From CAYLRU01 sp964386565 (GTDB lineage: Bacteria; Desulfobacterota; Desulfobacteria; Desulfobacterales; UBA5616), in NCBI GenBank assembly GCA_964386565.1, contig CAYLRU010000008.1, positions 44,721-108,720 of the forward strand: a DNA stretch of 64,000 nt, given 5' to 3'. Within the stretch, counting starts at the first letter, position 1. Each line of letters begins with the position of its first letter. The notes below the pieces were generated by a model, which saw nothing but the letters and a program-made list of their open reading frames with translations, was not told the DNA's origin and did no database searches. The translations under genes and the position numbers were made by a program. This document shows, piece by piece, positions 54,087 through 63,770 of this stretch.

Positions 54087-54646
54087 TTGTACCCCGGTTC
54101 GAACTTTTGGTATTAAAATAAGAAGGCTAATGGTAAAAACGTCTCATTGTCAATAAATTTCAATTTTTAAAATGATTAACAGGGGATGGTTTTTCCCATT
54201 CTGGCGCAAACGCCAAAACAGGCTGCCGTGCCATTGGAGTCCCGGCAAAACAGTCTGAAGGGAAACCTGGTATTTTCAAAATATAGTGGTAAAAAAAACT
54301 TCCGCATCCATATATTGTTTATTGATAATAGAGTACTGTAATTATTTGCTTATTGTCGGACGGCTGCCGGCAAAAATTCTTGACAAGTAAAATACCGAGT
54401 GATATTCATTTAGACTTATTTTAATGGAAACTATATCATCTTGAATTAACAGGATATTTTAAAGAAACAAATTTTTTATAGAAATTGTAATAAATTGATC
54501 GGGTTTGATCACAAAGACAAAAAAGTCGGGCCAATGAACAGTTGGTCGATACGAAGAAGGGAGGTGCCGGAAATTTAATTTTTTATTTTTAATGCGATGG
54601 ATTTTTTAACAGAAATTTTTACAAAGCAGAATTAGGAGGGATATAA
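54087..54646. other. 560-bp AT-rich gap upstream of aprB
   Basis: No gene is supported. It holds a small hairpin (TGGCG-CAAA-CGCCA near 54200-54213), the aprB promoter candidate at 54380-54408 and a long untranslated leader. A second weaker promoter-like pair (TTGTTT, TGTAAT) lies near 54327-54354. Confidence 0.5.
54380..54408 (+). promoter_or_regulatory. candidate promoter of aprBA
   Basis: Perfect TTGACA at 54380-54385, a 17-nt spacer and TATTCA at 54403-54408. It leaves a leader of about 230 nt before aprB, long enough for post-transcriptional control. Confidence 0.45.
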
Positions 54647-55081
54647 ATGCCAAGTTTTGTAATTCAAGAAAAATGTGACGGTTGCAAAGGTGGGGATAAA
54701 ACTGCATGTATGTATATTTGCCCCAACGACCTGATGGTATTGGACCCCAACGCGATGAAGGCTTACAACCAGGAGCCGGATCAGTGCTGGGAATGTTTTT
54801 CATGCGTAAAGATATGCCCCACACAGGCCATCGAAGTTCGTGGCTACGCCGACTTTGTACCCCTTGGAAGCAGCATCATGCCGATGATGGGTACGGAAGA
54901 TGTCATGTGGACCTGCAAGTTCAGAAACGGTCTTGTAAAACGGTTCAAGTTCCCCATCCGGACCACACCTGAAGGAGCCGCCAATGCATATCCGGACCTT
55001 AAAGGAAATGATCTGGAATCACAGTTACTCTCAACGGAAGAGGCGGACGGAAAACAAATGCCGGCCCCGCAGACCGTTTAA
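54647..55081 (+). CDS. aprB: adenylylsulfate reductase, beta (Fe-S) subunit
   Basis: A 144-residue AprB. Two [4Fe-4S] clusters are ligated by Cys10, Cys13, Cys21, Cys25 and Cys47, Cys50, Cys53, Cys57. The C-terminal tail wraps AprA in known structures. It passes electrons to the FAD of AprA for reduction of APS to sulfite and AMP. Cytoplasmic. An AGGAGGG site precedes the ATG. AprA follows after 65 nt. Confidence 0.98.
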   Translation: MPSFVIQEKCDGCKGGDKTACMYICPNDLMVLDPNAMKAYNQEPDQCWECFSCVKICPTQAIEVRGYADFVPLGSSIMPMMGTEDVMWTCKFRNGLVKRFKFPIRTTPEGAANAYPDLKGNDLESQLLSTEEADGKQMPAPQTV

Positions 55082-55146
55082 GAAAGCGTTATTCTCTGAC
55101 ACAACAACATAGACTAATTCTAGCATATTTTTAAGGAGGATAAAAT

Positions 55147-57126
55147 ATGGCAATACCAAATAAACCTTTGGGAGAAATCAAGGCCGTAAGAGATCCGGAA
55201 GTTGAAGAGCGAGAAGTTGATATTCTGATCGTCGGCGGCGGTATGGCTGCTTGTGGAGCGGCGTTTGAAATTAAAAAATGGATGAAAGAAGGTCAGTCAG
55301 TTCTTTTGGTTGACAAAGCCGCCATGGAGAGAAGCGGTGCTGTTGCCCAGGGACTTTCCGCCATCAACACCTATATCGGCGAAAACGCACCGGAAGATTA
55401 CGTCCGGATGGTCCGCAACGACCTCATGGGAATCGTTCGTGAAGACCTGATCTATGATCTGGGCTGCCATGTTGATGATTCCGTTCATCTGTTTGAGGAA
55501 TGGGGACTTCCCATATGGAAAAAAACCGAAGAAGGGAAAAACCTCGACGGGAAAAAAGGTCTGAAAATGGGGTCCCTGAAGTCCGGCGCCACTCCGGTCA
55601 GAACCGGTAAGTGGCAAATCATGATCAATGGTGAATCCTACAAGAGAATCGTAGCCGAAGCCGCCAAACTGGCACTGGGCGAAGACAACATTCTGGAACG
55701 TGTTTTCATCGTTGAACTGCTTCTGGACGCCAACAAGGAAAATACCATTGCCGGCGCGATCGGTTTTTCCGTACGCGAAAACAAGGTCTACATCATTAAA
55801 TGCAAAACCATGATGGTGGCCTGCGGTGGCGCGGTAAATATTTATCAGCCCCGTTCGGTGGGTGAAGGTAAAGGTCGTGCATGGTATCCGGTATGGAACT
55901 CGGGTTCCACTTACACCATGTGTATGAAGGTAGGCGCGGAGCTGTCCATGATGGAAAACCGTTTCACCCCGGCCCGTTTTAAAGACGGTTACGGCCCGGT
56001 TGGTGCATGGTTCCTCCTGTTCAAAGCCAAAACTTTGAACGGCCTGGGCGAAAATTTCGCCACCAGCGATGCCGCCAAGAAAGAACTTGAAAGATACGCA
56101 CCTTACGGAACAGCCGCCATTACCCCGACCTGTCTGCGTAACCACTTGATGCTGTTCGAAATGAAAGAAGGCCGCGGACCCATTCTGATGGATACGGTAA
56201 GCGCTCTGGCCGAACTCGGCAAAACCATGGATAAAAAAGAACTCAAGCATCTGGAATCCGAAGCATGGGAAGACTTCCTCGACATGACCTGTGGCCAGGC
56301 CAACCTCTGGTGTGCCCAGAACTGTGAACCGGAAAAGAAAAACTCGGAAGTTATGCCCACTGAACCGTATCTGCTCGGATCTCACTCCGGCTGTTGCGGT
56401 CTGTGGACCTCCGGACCGGATCTGCCTTGGGTGCCGGATGACTATAAAATTAAGGCCGACAACGGTAAGGTCTACAACCGTATGACCACCGTTAACGGTC
56501 TGTTCACTGCCGGAGACGGCGTGGGCTGCTCCGGACATAAATTCTCCTCAGGTTCCCATGCCGAAGGCCGGATTGCCGCCAAGCAGATGGTTCGCTATGC
56601 TTTAGACCACGCGGATTTCACCCCGACCATCAGCCAGTCCAAAGAAGAACTGGTGGACATGGTTTACAAACCGGTTCGCACCTTCCTGGAGCACTGCGAA
56701 TACACCACGGCAGCGGACATCAACCCCAATTACATCAAACCCAACGGAATGATGTACCGTTTGATGAAAGCCACCCATGAGTATGGCGCAGGAACCGCCA
56801 CGTATTACATGACCAGCACCAAGAATCTTGAAATCGTAATGGATCTGCTTCAGACCATGCGGGAAGACTGTGAAAAACTGGCTGCCGGCGACCTGCACGA
56901 ACTGCTGAGAGCCTGGGAAATCGAGCACAGAATCTGGACTGTTGAAGCCCATCTGCGACACATCCAGTTCAGAAAAGAAACCCGCTATCCGGGATTCTAT
57001 TATCAGGCCGATTATCCGGGACAGGATGATGAAAACTGGTTTGCCTTTGTTAACTCGAAATTTGATCCCAAAGAAAAGAAATGGGATATTTTCAAGAAGG
57101 AATATATTAAGATCATTCCTGATTAA
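55147..57126 (+). CDS. aprA: adenylylsulfate reductase, alpha (FAD) subunit
   Basis: A 659-residue FAD flavoprotein of the fumarate-reductase-like fold. The FAD motif DILIVGGGMAACGAAFEIKKW is near residue 24, AVAQGLSAINTYIG near 66, and the C-terminal signature SHSGCCGLWTSGPDLPW near 410-426. It reduces APS to sulfite and AMP, the second step of sulfate reduction. AAGGAGG precedes the ATG. A strong terminator follows 37 nt after the stop, so aprBA forms its own transcript. Confidence 0.98.
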   Translation: MAIPNKPLGEIKAVRDPEVEEREVDILIVGGGMAACGAAFEIKKWMKEGQSVLLVDKAAMERSGAVAQGLSAINTYIGENAPEDYVRMVRNDLMGIVREDLIYDLGCHVDDSVHLFEEWGLPIWKKTEEGKNLDGKKGLKMGSLKSGATPVRTGKWQIMINGESYKRIVAEAAKLALGEDNILERVFIVELLLDANKENTIAGAIGFSVRENKVYIIKCKTMMVACGGAVNIYQPRSVGEGKGRAWYPVWNSGSTYTMCMKVGAELSMMENRFTPARFKDGYGPVGAWFLLFKAKTLNGLGENFATSDAAKKELERYAPYGTAAITPTCLRNHLMLFEMKEGRGPILMDTVSALAELGKTMDKKELKHLESEAWEDFLDMTCGQANLWCAQNCEPEKKNSEVMPTEPYLLGSHSGCCGLWTSGPDLPWVPDDYKIKADNGKVYNRMTTVNGLFTAGDGVGCSGHKFSSGSHAEGRIAAKQMVRYALDHADFTPTISQSKEELVDMVYKPVRTFLEHCEYTTAADINPNYIKPNGMMYRLMKATHEYGAGTATYYMTSTKNLEIVMDLLQTMREDCEKLAAGDLHELLRAWEIEHRIWTVEAHLRHIQFRKETRYPGFYYQADYPGQDDENWFAFVNSKFDPKEKKWDIFKKEYIKIIPD

Positions 57127-57163
57127 TCGAGGATCGGCGTAAGTTTCGTCGATCGAACCCATA

Positions 57164-57197
57164 CCTCCAGGTGTTTTCACGACACCTGGAGGTTTTT
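57164..57197 (+). terminator. strong terminator after aprA
   Basis: A perfect 11-bp stem (CCTCCAGGTGT and ACACCTGGAGG, loop TTTCACG) followed by TTTTTATT. It separates aprBA from qmoABC. Confidence 0.9.
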
Positions 57198-57231
57198 ATT
57201 AATAAGCTGGTTGTTCGACGCTTTATTCCGG

Positions 57232-57346
57232 TTTGGGCGATATCCAAACGCAAAAAATGTCCCACCATTTAAAAAATTCATCTTAAACAGTGATGATGGA
57301 TTTTTTAAGTTGTTGGATATACAGGGAAAAATGGGTATCGCCCAAA
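57232..57346. repeat. 115-bp nested imperfect palindrome upstream of qmoA
   Basis: TTTGGGCGATATCCA (57232-57246) pairs with TGGGTATCGCCCAAA (57332-57346), a 15-bp outer stem with one G-U. After nearly symmetric 14-15 nt internal loops, a second inner stem forms between ACCATTTAAAAAATTCATC (about 57263-57281) and GATGGATTTTTTAAGTTGTT (about 57293-57312). It could be an MITE-like insert or the structured 5' leader of qmoABC. Confidence 0.7.
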
Positions 57347-57401
57347 GAAAAGAGTCGATTTTAGCTAATAGCATCCATAAAATTTTATACGGAGGGATAG
57401 C

Positions 57402-58679
57402 ATGACAGTAGACAACGCAGCCCCTGTAAGCGGAAGTATTATGGTTGTGGGCGGCGGCATCAGCGGCTTGACCACTGCCCTTGAAGCTGCCGAAGTGGGG
57501 TACGAGGTGTTCCTGGTCGAAAAAAATCCATCCTTAGGCGGTAGAGTCGCACAGCTTAATCAATATTTTCCAAAGCTATGCCCTCCCACCTGCGGACTTG
57601 AAATCAACTACAGAAGGATCAAGGATAATCCGAAAATAACGGTCTTTACCCTTGCCGAAGTTGAAAAAGTCGAAGGAACTCCCGGAAATTATAAAGCAAC
57701 CATTCGGTTGAACCCACGGTATGTCAATGAGAATTGCACCTGTTGCGGTGATTGTGCAGCAGCATGCCAGACTGAAATTCCCAATGAATTCAATTTCTCC
57801 ATGAATCGGACAAAGGCCGCCTATCTGCCCCATGAAATGGCATTTCCCGCCCGATACGTGATTTCACCACAGATTATCGGTACGGATGATGCCCAGAGGT
57901 GCAAGGAAGCCTGTAAATACGATGCCATTGATCTGGACATGACGGCAAAAACCATTGATCTGAACGTGGGGTCTGTTGTTTGGGCCACCGGCTGGGAGCC
58001 CTATGATGCGACAAAACTGGACAACCTGGGATTCGGTCAGTACCAGAACGTCGTCACCAATATGATGCTGGAAAGACTCGCATCCAAAAACGGCCCCACC
58101 CAGGGAAAAATCCTCCGCCCGTCTGACGACAAGGCGCCGGAGAGCGTGGCATTTGTTCAATGTGCCGGTTCACGCGATGAAAACCATCTGCCCTACTGCT
58201 CCTATATCTGCTGTATGGCCTCTTTAAAACACGCCACTTACATCAGAGAGCAGTATCCGGATACAAAAGTCTATATTTTTTATATTGACGTCAGGGCACC
58301 CGGACAACGGTACGAAAAATTTTACAATAAAGTCAAAGAAGATGAAAATATCTTTTTTATCAAGGGTAAGGTTGCAGAAGTCAGTGAAGATCCGGCCACT
58401 AAAAATGTTACCGTTGTTGCTGAAAATGCAGTAACCGGGGAAAAAATTCACCAGACGGTGGAAATGGCGGTACTGGCTACCGGTATGCAGCCGACAGCCG
58501 CCAATGCCAAGCTGCCAGCCGATCTCAAATACAACGCGGATGGCTTCATTATCAATGATGATGGCAATGGCGGTATGTTCGCGGCAGGATGTGCCAATAA
58601 ACCGGCCGATGTGGTTTCTTCCAACCAGAATGCCACCGGTATGGCTTTAAAGGCAATTCAAACTCTGGTGAGAAGGTAG
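57402..58679 (+). CDS. qmoA: quinone-interacting membrane-bound oxidoreductase complex, subunit A
   Basis: A 425-residue HdrA-like FAD flavoprotein. The Rossmann motif GGGISG is at residues 17-22, followed by EKNPSLGGRVAQL. A cysteine group CTCCGDCAAAC (residues 112-122) ligates one Fe-S cluster. In the Qmo complex it works with QmoB to link AprBA to the quinone pool. A CGGAGGG site lies before the ATG. QmoB follows after 10 nt. Confidence 0.97.
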   Translation: MTVDNAAPVSGSIMVVGGGISGLTTALEAAEVGYEVFLVEKNPSLGGRVAQLNQYFPKLCPPTCGLEINYRRIKDNPKITVFTLAEVEKVEGTPGNYKATIRLNPRYVNENCTCCGDCAAACQTEIPNEFNFSMNRTKAAYLPHEMAFPARYVISPQIIGTDDAQRCKEACKYDAIDLDMTAKTIDLNVGSVVWATGWEPYDATKLDNLGFGQYQNVVTNMMLERLASKNGPTQGKILRPSDDKAPESVAFVQCAGSRDENHLPYCSYICCMASLKHATYIREQYPDTKVYIFYIDVRAPGQRYEKFYNKVKEDENIFFIKGKVAEVSEDPATKNVTVVAENAVTGEKIHQTVEMAVLATGMQPTAANAKLPADLKYNADGFIINDDGNGGMFAAGCANKPADVVSSNQNATGMALKAIQTLVRR

Positions 58680-58689
58680 GAGGTTATTC

Positions 58690-61029
58690 ATGGATAAAAA
58701 ATACGGTGTTTATATCTGCACAGGTTGTGGCATCGGAGATGTCCTGGACATCGAGTCGCTGAGCGGTATTGCCTCGGAAGAAGGCCTGCCCGTAAAAACC
58801 CACTCATTTCTTTGTGGTAAAGACGGCGTCTCAATGATTAAGAAAGATATTGAGGAAAACGGTACCAACACCCTGGTGATTGCTGCATGTTCCCGCAGGG
58901 TCAATTTTGATACATTCCGGTTTGACGGGTGTATCGTGGACCGGGTCAACTTAAGAGAGCAGGTGGTATGGTCTCATCCGCGTTCCGAGTTTCCGGCCCT
59001 GGAAGAAGATCAGAAAGATGACGGTGAGCATTTTGACCGGCTTCAAATGCTGGCCGAGGACTATCTTCGAATGGGAATGGCCGAAGCCGAAAAAATCAAT
59101 CTGCCTGAACCATACAAACTCGACAATTTAAGCCGTAAAATACTCGTCATCGGCGGCGGGATTACCGGCATGTCGGCGGCCATTGATGCGGCCAAGGCGG
59201 GTTATGACGTGACTGTCGTGGAAAAAGAGGCTTCTCTTGGCGGATATGCCGCAAAGATAAGAAAACAGCTTCCCATCAAGGAACCTTACGACGATTTGAT
59301 TCCCCCCATTGTTGAAGAGAAAATCCGGGAGGTCGAATCTTATTCCAACATTACAGTAAAAACGGGAACCGTGGTTGCCAGAATCGCCGGTCAACCGGGT
59401 GAATTCACCGTAACTTTCAAGAAACCCGGGGAAAAGATCGAATTCGACGTTCCCTACCCGCTTCCCGATGAAATGAAAGTGGACGAAAGCGGCAAGGAAC
59501 TGGACGCGGAAAAGATGCATGAAAAATATATGGAGTACAACAAGGGGAAGAAGGATATTCTGACCCTGGATCCTGATGGAGAACTGTTCGGAGCGGTTAT
59601 TCTTGCTGCGGGATGGCGACCGGCCACACTCGACAAGGATGCCTGCGCTCACCTGGGATTCGGCGAGCTGCCCGATGTAGTGACCAACCATCAGTTCGAA
59701 GAAATCGCGGCAAAAGGAAAAATTGTCCGGCCTTCTGACGGCAAGGAAGCCAAATCCGTTGTTTTCATTCAAAGCCCCGGAAAAGATGAAAACGACAGTG
59801 ATTTTGATTATGCCGGATCCGTTACCAGCCTGGTATCCCTGAAACAGGCAAAATACGTCCGTGAAGATTACAGCGACGGAAAAGCCTACATCTTTTACCA
59901 GCACATGCGGACGCCCGGCCTGTCGGAAAATTTTTACAAAGGCATTCAGCAGGATCCGGGTATCTTTCTGACCAAGGGTCAGGTTCTCAGCGTTTCGAAG
60001 AACGGCGACGGCTTGACAGTTGAAGCCGATAACACCCTTTTGGGTGAAAGCATTGCGGTAAAAGCCGACATGGTGGTGCTTGCCGCCGGTATGGTTCCGG
60101 TGACCAAAGATGACCCGGTAGTCAACATGGCCTATCGCCAAGGCCCCGCATTCCGGGACATCGGGCTGTTTAACGGATATGTGGATTCAAATTTCATCTG
60201 TTTTCCCTATGAGACCCAACGAACCGGTATCTATGCTGCCGGGACCGTTCGCCGAAGCATGACCATCGAAGAATCCATGGAAGACGCCACCGGCGCCGCA
60301 TTAAAGGCCATCCAGGCAATCGAATCATCCAATCGGGGCGTTTCAGTGCATCCGCGTTCCGGGGATATGACATTTCCGGATTTCTTTTTCCAAAGATGCA
60401 CTCAGTGTAAGCGATGTACCGAGGAATGTCCCTTCGGAGCCCTGGACGATGACGAAAAGGGTACTCCCAAACCGAACCCGACGCGGTGCAGACGCTGCGG
60501 TACCTGTATGGGGGCATGTCCCGAACGTATTATCGGGTTTGCCAATTACAATATCGACAGTATCGGCTCCATGGTAAAATCCATCTGGGTGCCGTCTGAA
60601 GACGATTACTATGAGCCGCCCATGAGAATTATCGGCTTGGTTTGTGAAAACGATGCCTATCCGGCCCTGGATATTGCCGGGCTGAACAGACTCAGCTACT
60701 CGGCTGATGTCCGTTTTATCCCGGTTCGATGCTTAGGATCCGTTAACGTGATCTGGATCAAGGATGCGCTGGCCCAGGGAATGGACGGTGTTTTCCTGTT
60801 GGGATGCAAGCACGGGGATGATTATCAATGCCATTTTGTCAAGGGTAGTGAGTTGGCCGAAATCCGGATGCAGAAAATCGGTGATGCACTGGCAAGCCTG
60901 GCGCTTGAAAATGAACGTGTTGCCCAATTCCAGATTGCCATAGACGAGTATGACAAGATTCCCCAGATCGTAAATGAGTTTGTGGAGAGTATTGAAGCCA
61001 TGGGACCGAACCCGTTCAAGGGCTTCTGA
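58690..61029 (+). CDS. qmoB: quinone-interacting membrane-bound oxidoreductase complex, subunit B
   Basis: A 779-residue protein joining an HdrA-like FAD part (GGGITG near residue 155) to two [4Fe-4S] clusters (CTQCKRCTEECP from Cys570; CRRCGTCMGACP about 30 residues later). A C-terminal MvhD-like domain (residues 640-779, with GCKHGDDYQCHFVKG) follows. It may take part in electron bifurcation-like transfer between APS reductase, quinone and another carrier; this role is proposed for the family, not shown here. Confidence 0.97.
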   Translation: MDKKYGVYICTGCGIGDVLDIESLSGIASEEGLPVKTHSFLCGKDGVSMIKKDIEENGTNTLVIAACSRRVNFDTFRFDGCIVDRVNLREQVVWSHPRSEFPALEEDQKDDGEHFDRLQMLAEDYLRMGMAEAEKINLPEPYKLDNLSRKILVIGGGITGMSAAIDAAKAGYDVTVVEKEASLGGYAAKIRKQLPIKEPYDDLIPPIVEEKIREVESYSNITVKTGTVVARIAGQPGEFTVTFKKPGEKIEFDVPYPLPDEMKVDESGKELDAEKMHEKYMEYNKGKKDILTLDPDGELFGAVILAAGWRPATLDKDACAHLGFGELPDVVTNHQFEEIAAKGKIVRPSDGKEAKSVVFIQSPGKDENDSDFDYAGSVTSLVSLKQAKYVREDYSDGKAYIFYQHMRTPGLSENFYKGIQQDPGIFLTKGQVLSVSKNGDGLTVEADNTLLGESIAVKADMVVLAAGMVPVTKDDPVVNMAYRQGPAFRDIGLFNGYVDSNFICFPYETQRTGIYAAGTVRRSMTIEESMEDATGAALKAIQAIESSNRGVSVHPRSGDMTFPDFFFQRCTQCKRCTEECPFGALDDDEKGTPKPNPTRCRRCGTCMGACPERIIGFANYNIDSIGSMVKSIWVPSEDDYYEPPMRIIGLVCENDAYPALDIAGLNRLSYSADVRFIPVRCLGSVNVIWIKDALAQGMDGVFLLGCKHGDDYQCHFVKGSELAEIRMQKIGDALASLALENERVAQFQIAIDEYDKIPQIVNEFVESIEAMGPNPFKGF

Positions 61030-61074
61030 TAAAGATAAAAATAAACACTCGACTGCCGAGTTAGGAGGTATGAA

Positions 61075-62211
61075 ATGGCGGATAGATATCTTGTAGAACC
61101 TGATGTGGGTTTTATTGAGGAAATTTCCGGTCTCGGGGGAGAAGATGTTAAAAAATGTTTTCAGTGTGCAACCTGCTCGGTTGCCTGCCCGATTTCACCG
61201 GAGAACAAGCCTTTCCCCAGAAAGGAAATGATTGCCGCCTCATGGGGGCTTAAGGAAAAACTGGTTGGAAATCCGGATATTTGGCTGTGCCATAACTGCG
61301 GCGACTGCTCTACGCGATGTCCGCGGGGCGCAAAACCCGGTGATGTGCTGGCCGCCGTACGGACCTATGCCATACAGGAATATGCATCTCCAAAGATGAT
61401 TGCCAAAGCGGTGAATGATCCAAAAAAGCTGCCGTTTCTTTTGGGTATTCCGGCATTACTGTTTATCATCATCGGATTTGTCACCGGTCTGCTTGATTTT
61501 TCTCCGGAAGGTGATTATATCGCCCATGCACATTTTTTCTCTACATGGCTGGTGGACCTGTTCATGATTCCCGCGGCCATCTGGACCATCGTGATCTTTG
61601 CCCTGGGATTGAAACGGTTTATCGCAGACATCCATGCAAACGCCCTGAAAGAGGGAAAAACCGATAAAAAGGATATTAATCCGGTTGAATTTGTCAAATC
61701 CCTCATCGCGGTGATACCGAAGATATTAAAGCACGACAAGTTCAATGAATGTACCGAAAATACCGAACGATCCACTCAGCATATGATGGTGCTTTTCGGA
61801 TTTATCGGTCTTGCCATTGTGACCGGCACATTTTTCGTGGTGCTTTATGTCTTCCAGATTCATGGGCCCTATTCCCAATTAAACCCCTTGAAATGGCTGG
61901 CCAACATCAGTGGTGTAGCCCTTGTCATCGGAATCGCAATGATGATTAAAACACGGATGTCCAAGACGGATCAGGTCAGCACTTATAAGGACTGGTTTCT
62001 GCTGTGGCTGATTTTTGCTGTGGGCCTCTCAGGAATGCTTGCCGAAATGACGCGCCTGGCGCATATGGCGGCAACAACCTATACCATTTACTTTATCCAT
62101 TTGGTTACGGTATTTTCGTTATTCGTTTACCTGCCCTTCACCAAGCTGGCCCACCTGGTTTATCGAACTGTTGCCATGGCCTATGCCGAGTATGCCAACA
62201 GAGGATTTTAG
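61075..62211 (+). CDS. qmoC: quinone-interacting membrane-bound oxidoreductase complex, subunit C
   Basis: A 378-residue fusion of an HdrC-like ferredoxin part (Cys28, 31, 34, 38 and Cys72, 75, 78, 82) with an HdrE/b-type-cytochrome-like membrane domain. About six membrane segments lie between residues 122 and 365 (for example LLGIPALLFIIIGFVTGLL). Histidines in these segments would bind heme b. It accepts electrons from menaquinol and delivers them towards QmoAB. An AGGAGG site precedes the ATG. Confidence 0.97.
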   Translation: MADRYLVEPDVGFIEEISGLGGEDVKKCFQCATCSVACPISPENKPFPRKEMIAASWGLKEKLVGNPDIWLCHNCGDCSTRCPRGAKPGDVLAAVRTYAIQEYASPKMIAKAVNDPKKLPFLLGIPALLFIIIGFVTGLLDFSPEGDYIAHAHFFSTWLVDLFMIPAAIWTIVIFALGLKRFIADIHANALKEGKTDKKDINPVEFVKSLIAVIPKILKHDKFNECTENTERSTQHMMVLFGFIGLAIVTGTFFVVLYVFQIHGPYSQLNPLKWLANISGVALVIGIAMMIKTRMSKTDQVSTYKDWFLLWLIFAVGLSGMLAEMTRLAHMAATTYTIYFIHLVTVFSLFVYLPFTKLAHLVYRTVAMAYAEYANRGF

Positions 62212-62301
62212 ACATCATCACCGACCGATGGTGTTGTTTGATATGAAATAAAACAGGACCGGCGATTGTCGTTGCAGCCTGAAACTGAATTTTTATTATC
62301 A

Positions 62302-62344
62302 TAAAAAAAGGGAGATGGTTTTAAAAACCACCTCCCTTTTTCAG
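62302..62344. terminator. bidirectional terminator between qmoC and sat
   Basis: AAAAAGGGAG-A-TGGTTTT and its near-complement AAAACCA-C-CTCCCTTTTT form a long stem with one A-C mismatch. The outer A/T arms give a T run on both strands, so it can end both the qmo and the sat transcripts. Confidence 0.85.
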
Positions 62345-62377
62345 GTCAACAGGATCGGGGGAATGCCCCATCCCGAA

Positions 62378-63661
62378 CTATTTTTTGCTGTCGCCGGTTG
62401 CAGCGCCATGAAGTTTGACTTCCACTTTCTCGGTCAGGCTTTCATAGTATTCTCTTAATATGGCAACCACCTCATCACGGCCGAAGTGGTCCGGAAGTTC
62501 CCCGCCTTCGGAGAGAAGTTTTCTCAACATGGTTCCGGAAAGAAGCACGCGTTCAGATTTTTCATGGGGGCAGGTTCTCAAGGATGCCATGCCGTCACAT
62601 TTGTAGCAGTAGAAGGTCCAGTCAATTTTCAGCGGCTTGCACAGAAGAGCTTTGCCCGGCTCTTCCGGAGTCGGAATCTTATCAAAGATGGTCTGGGCTT
62701 CAAACATGCCGTAAAAGTCGCCAACGCCGGCATGGTCGCGGCCGATAATCATCCTGGAGCAACCGTAGTTCTGCCGGAAAGTGGCATGGAGTAACCCTTC
62801 CCGGGGACCGGCATATCTCATATCCAGGGGATATCCGCCCTGAATAACGTTTTTCTCAACAAAATAGTTTTTCACCAACACATCGATGCATTTTACACGG
62901 ACATCGGCGGGAATATCGCCGGGTTTCAGATTGCCCACCAGGGAATGAATGAACACACCGTCGCATACTTCAACCGCGATTTTGCACAGATATTCGTGGG
63001 ACCGATGCATGGGGTTTCTCAATTGCAGGGCGGCGACTTCACTCCAGCCACGTTCTTCAAACATCTTGCGGGATTCTGCCGGCCGTAAATACACGCCTGG
63101 ATATTCGGTTGGATATTCGCCTTCACTGAGGACTTTAACGGGTCCGGCCAGGTTGAAGTCTTTCTGGTTCATGACCATCTGAACGCCGGGGTGATCGTCT
63201 TTAGCGATTTTCCAGAATTCTTCCGCCGTTGTGGTGCCTTCTCCCATAAAAACCTTTTCGCATTCAAAGATTTTATCGGCTCCGGTCATTTCATATTTTT
63301 CGGTCACTTTCATGGTAGCCATGATTTCTTCGCCTTCGGAATCATAAAGCGCAATTTCTTCTCCCACCGAAATGGCGTCCGCGTCTTCCTTGGATGCATC
63401 CAGCGTTACCGGAATGGGCCAGAAAGTTCCGTCCGTCAGCAGAAATTCTTCACATACCCTTTTCCAGTCCGCTTTGCCCATAAAACCGGTTAAAGGACTG
63501 AATCCGCCGATTCCCATCATAATGAGATCGCCTTTTACACGAGGGGAAATGTTGATTTTTTTCAGGCCTTCGGCCTTTTTCTTTTCTGCCTCCAGCTCTG
63601 CGCCTTCCAACAGACAACACGTCAAGCCTTTTCCACCATGAGGTTCAATCAATTGTGCCAT
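62378..63661 (-). CDS. sat: sulfate adenylyltransferase (ATP sulfurylase)
   Basis: A 427-residue dissimilatory-type Sat. The catalytic QLRNPMHRSH motif is at residues 213-222 (His219, His222), GRDHAGVG follows, and a zinc site CYKCDG...TCPH lies near residue 355. It makes APS and PPi from sulfate and ATP, the first step of sulfate reduction. AAAGGAG lies 8 nt before the ATG. Its own promoter lies about 80 nt upstream, and it converges with qmoC. Confidence 0.97.
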   Translation of the reverse strand: MAQLIEPHGGKGLTCCLLEGAELEAEKKKAEGLKKINISPRVKGDLIMMGIGGFSPLTGFMGKADWKRVCEEFLLTDGTFWPIPVTLDASKEDADAISVGEEIALYDSEGEEIMATMKVTEKYEMTGADKIFECEKVFMGEGTTTAEEFWKIAKDDHPGVQMVMNQKDFNLAGPVKVLSEGEYPTEYPGVYLRPAESRKMFEERGWSEVAALQLRNPMHRSHEYLCKIAVEVCDGVFIHSLVGNLKPGDIPADVRVKCIDVLVKNYFVEKNVIQGGYPLDMRYAGPREGLLHATFRQNYGCSRMIIGRDHAGVGDFYGMFEAQTIFDKIPTPEEPGKALLCKPLKIDWTFYCYKCDGMASLRTCPHEKSERVLLSGTMLRKLLSEGGELPDHFGRDEVVAILREYYESLTEKVEVKLHGAATGDSKK

Positions 63662-63741
63662 TTGTTTTTGTCTCCTTTCAAAGGTTTTTTTCGTTTATCT
63701 ATAACATGGCGTTATTGAATCCGATTTTTTCAAAGGGTTTA

Positions 63742-63770
63742 TGATTAATAAGGAATCGAAGATTTGTCAA
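63742..63770 (-). promoter_or_regulatory. candidate promoter of sat
   Basis: Minus-strand TTGACA (63770-63765) with a 17-nt spacer and a poor -10 TAATCA (63747-63742). It leaves a leader of about 75 nt. Confidence 0.4.

Noticed and set aside
55297..56538. 413-codon minus-strand open frame
   Set aside because: Antisense to aprA, whose identity is certain; a by-product of its codon use. No motif or ribosome-binding site.
57177..57405. Small frames on both strands between aprA and qmoA
   Set aside because: Both cross the 115-bp palindrome, which explains open frames on each strand. Neither has a good start context.
59128..60141. 337-codon minus-strand open frame
   Set aside because: Antisense to qmoB and without recognisable domains.
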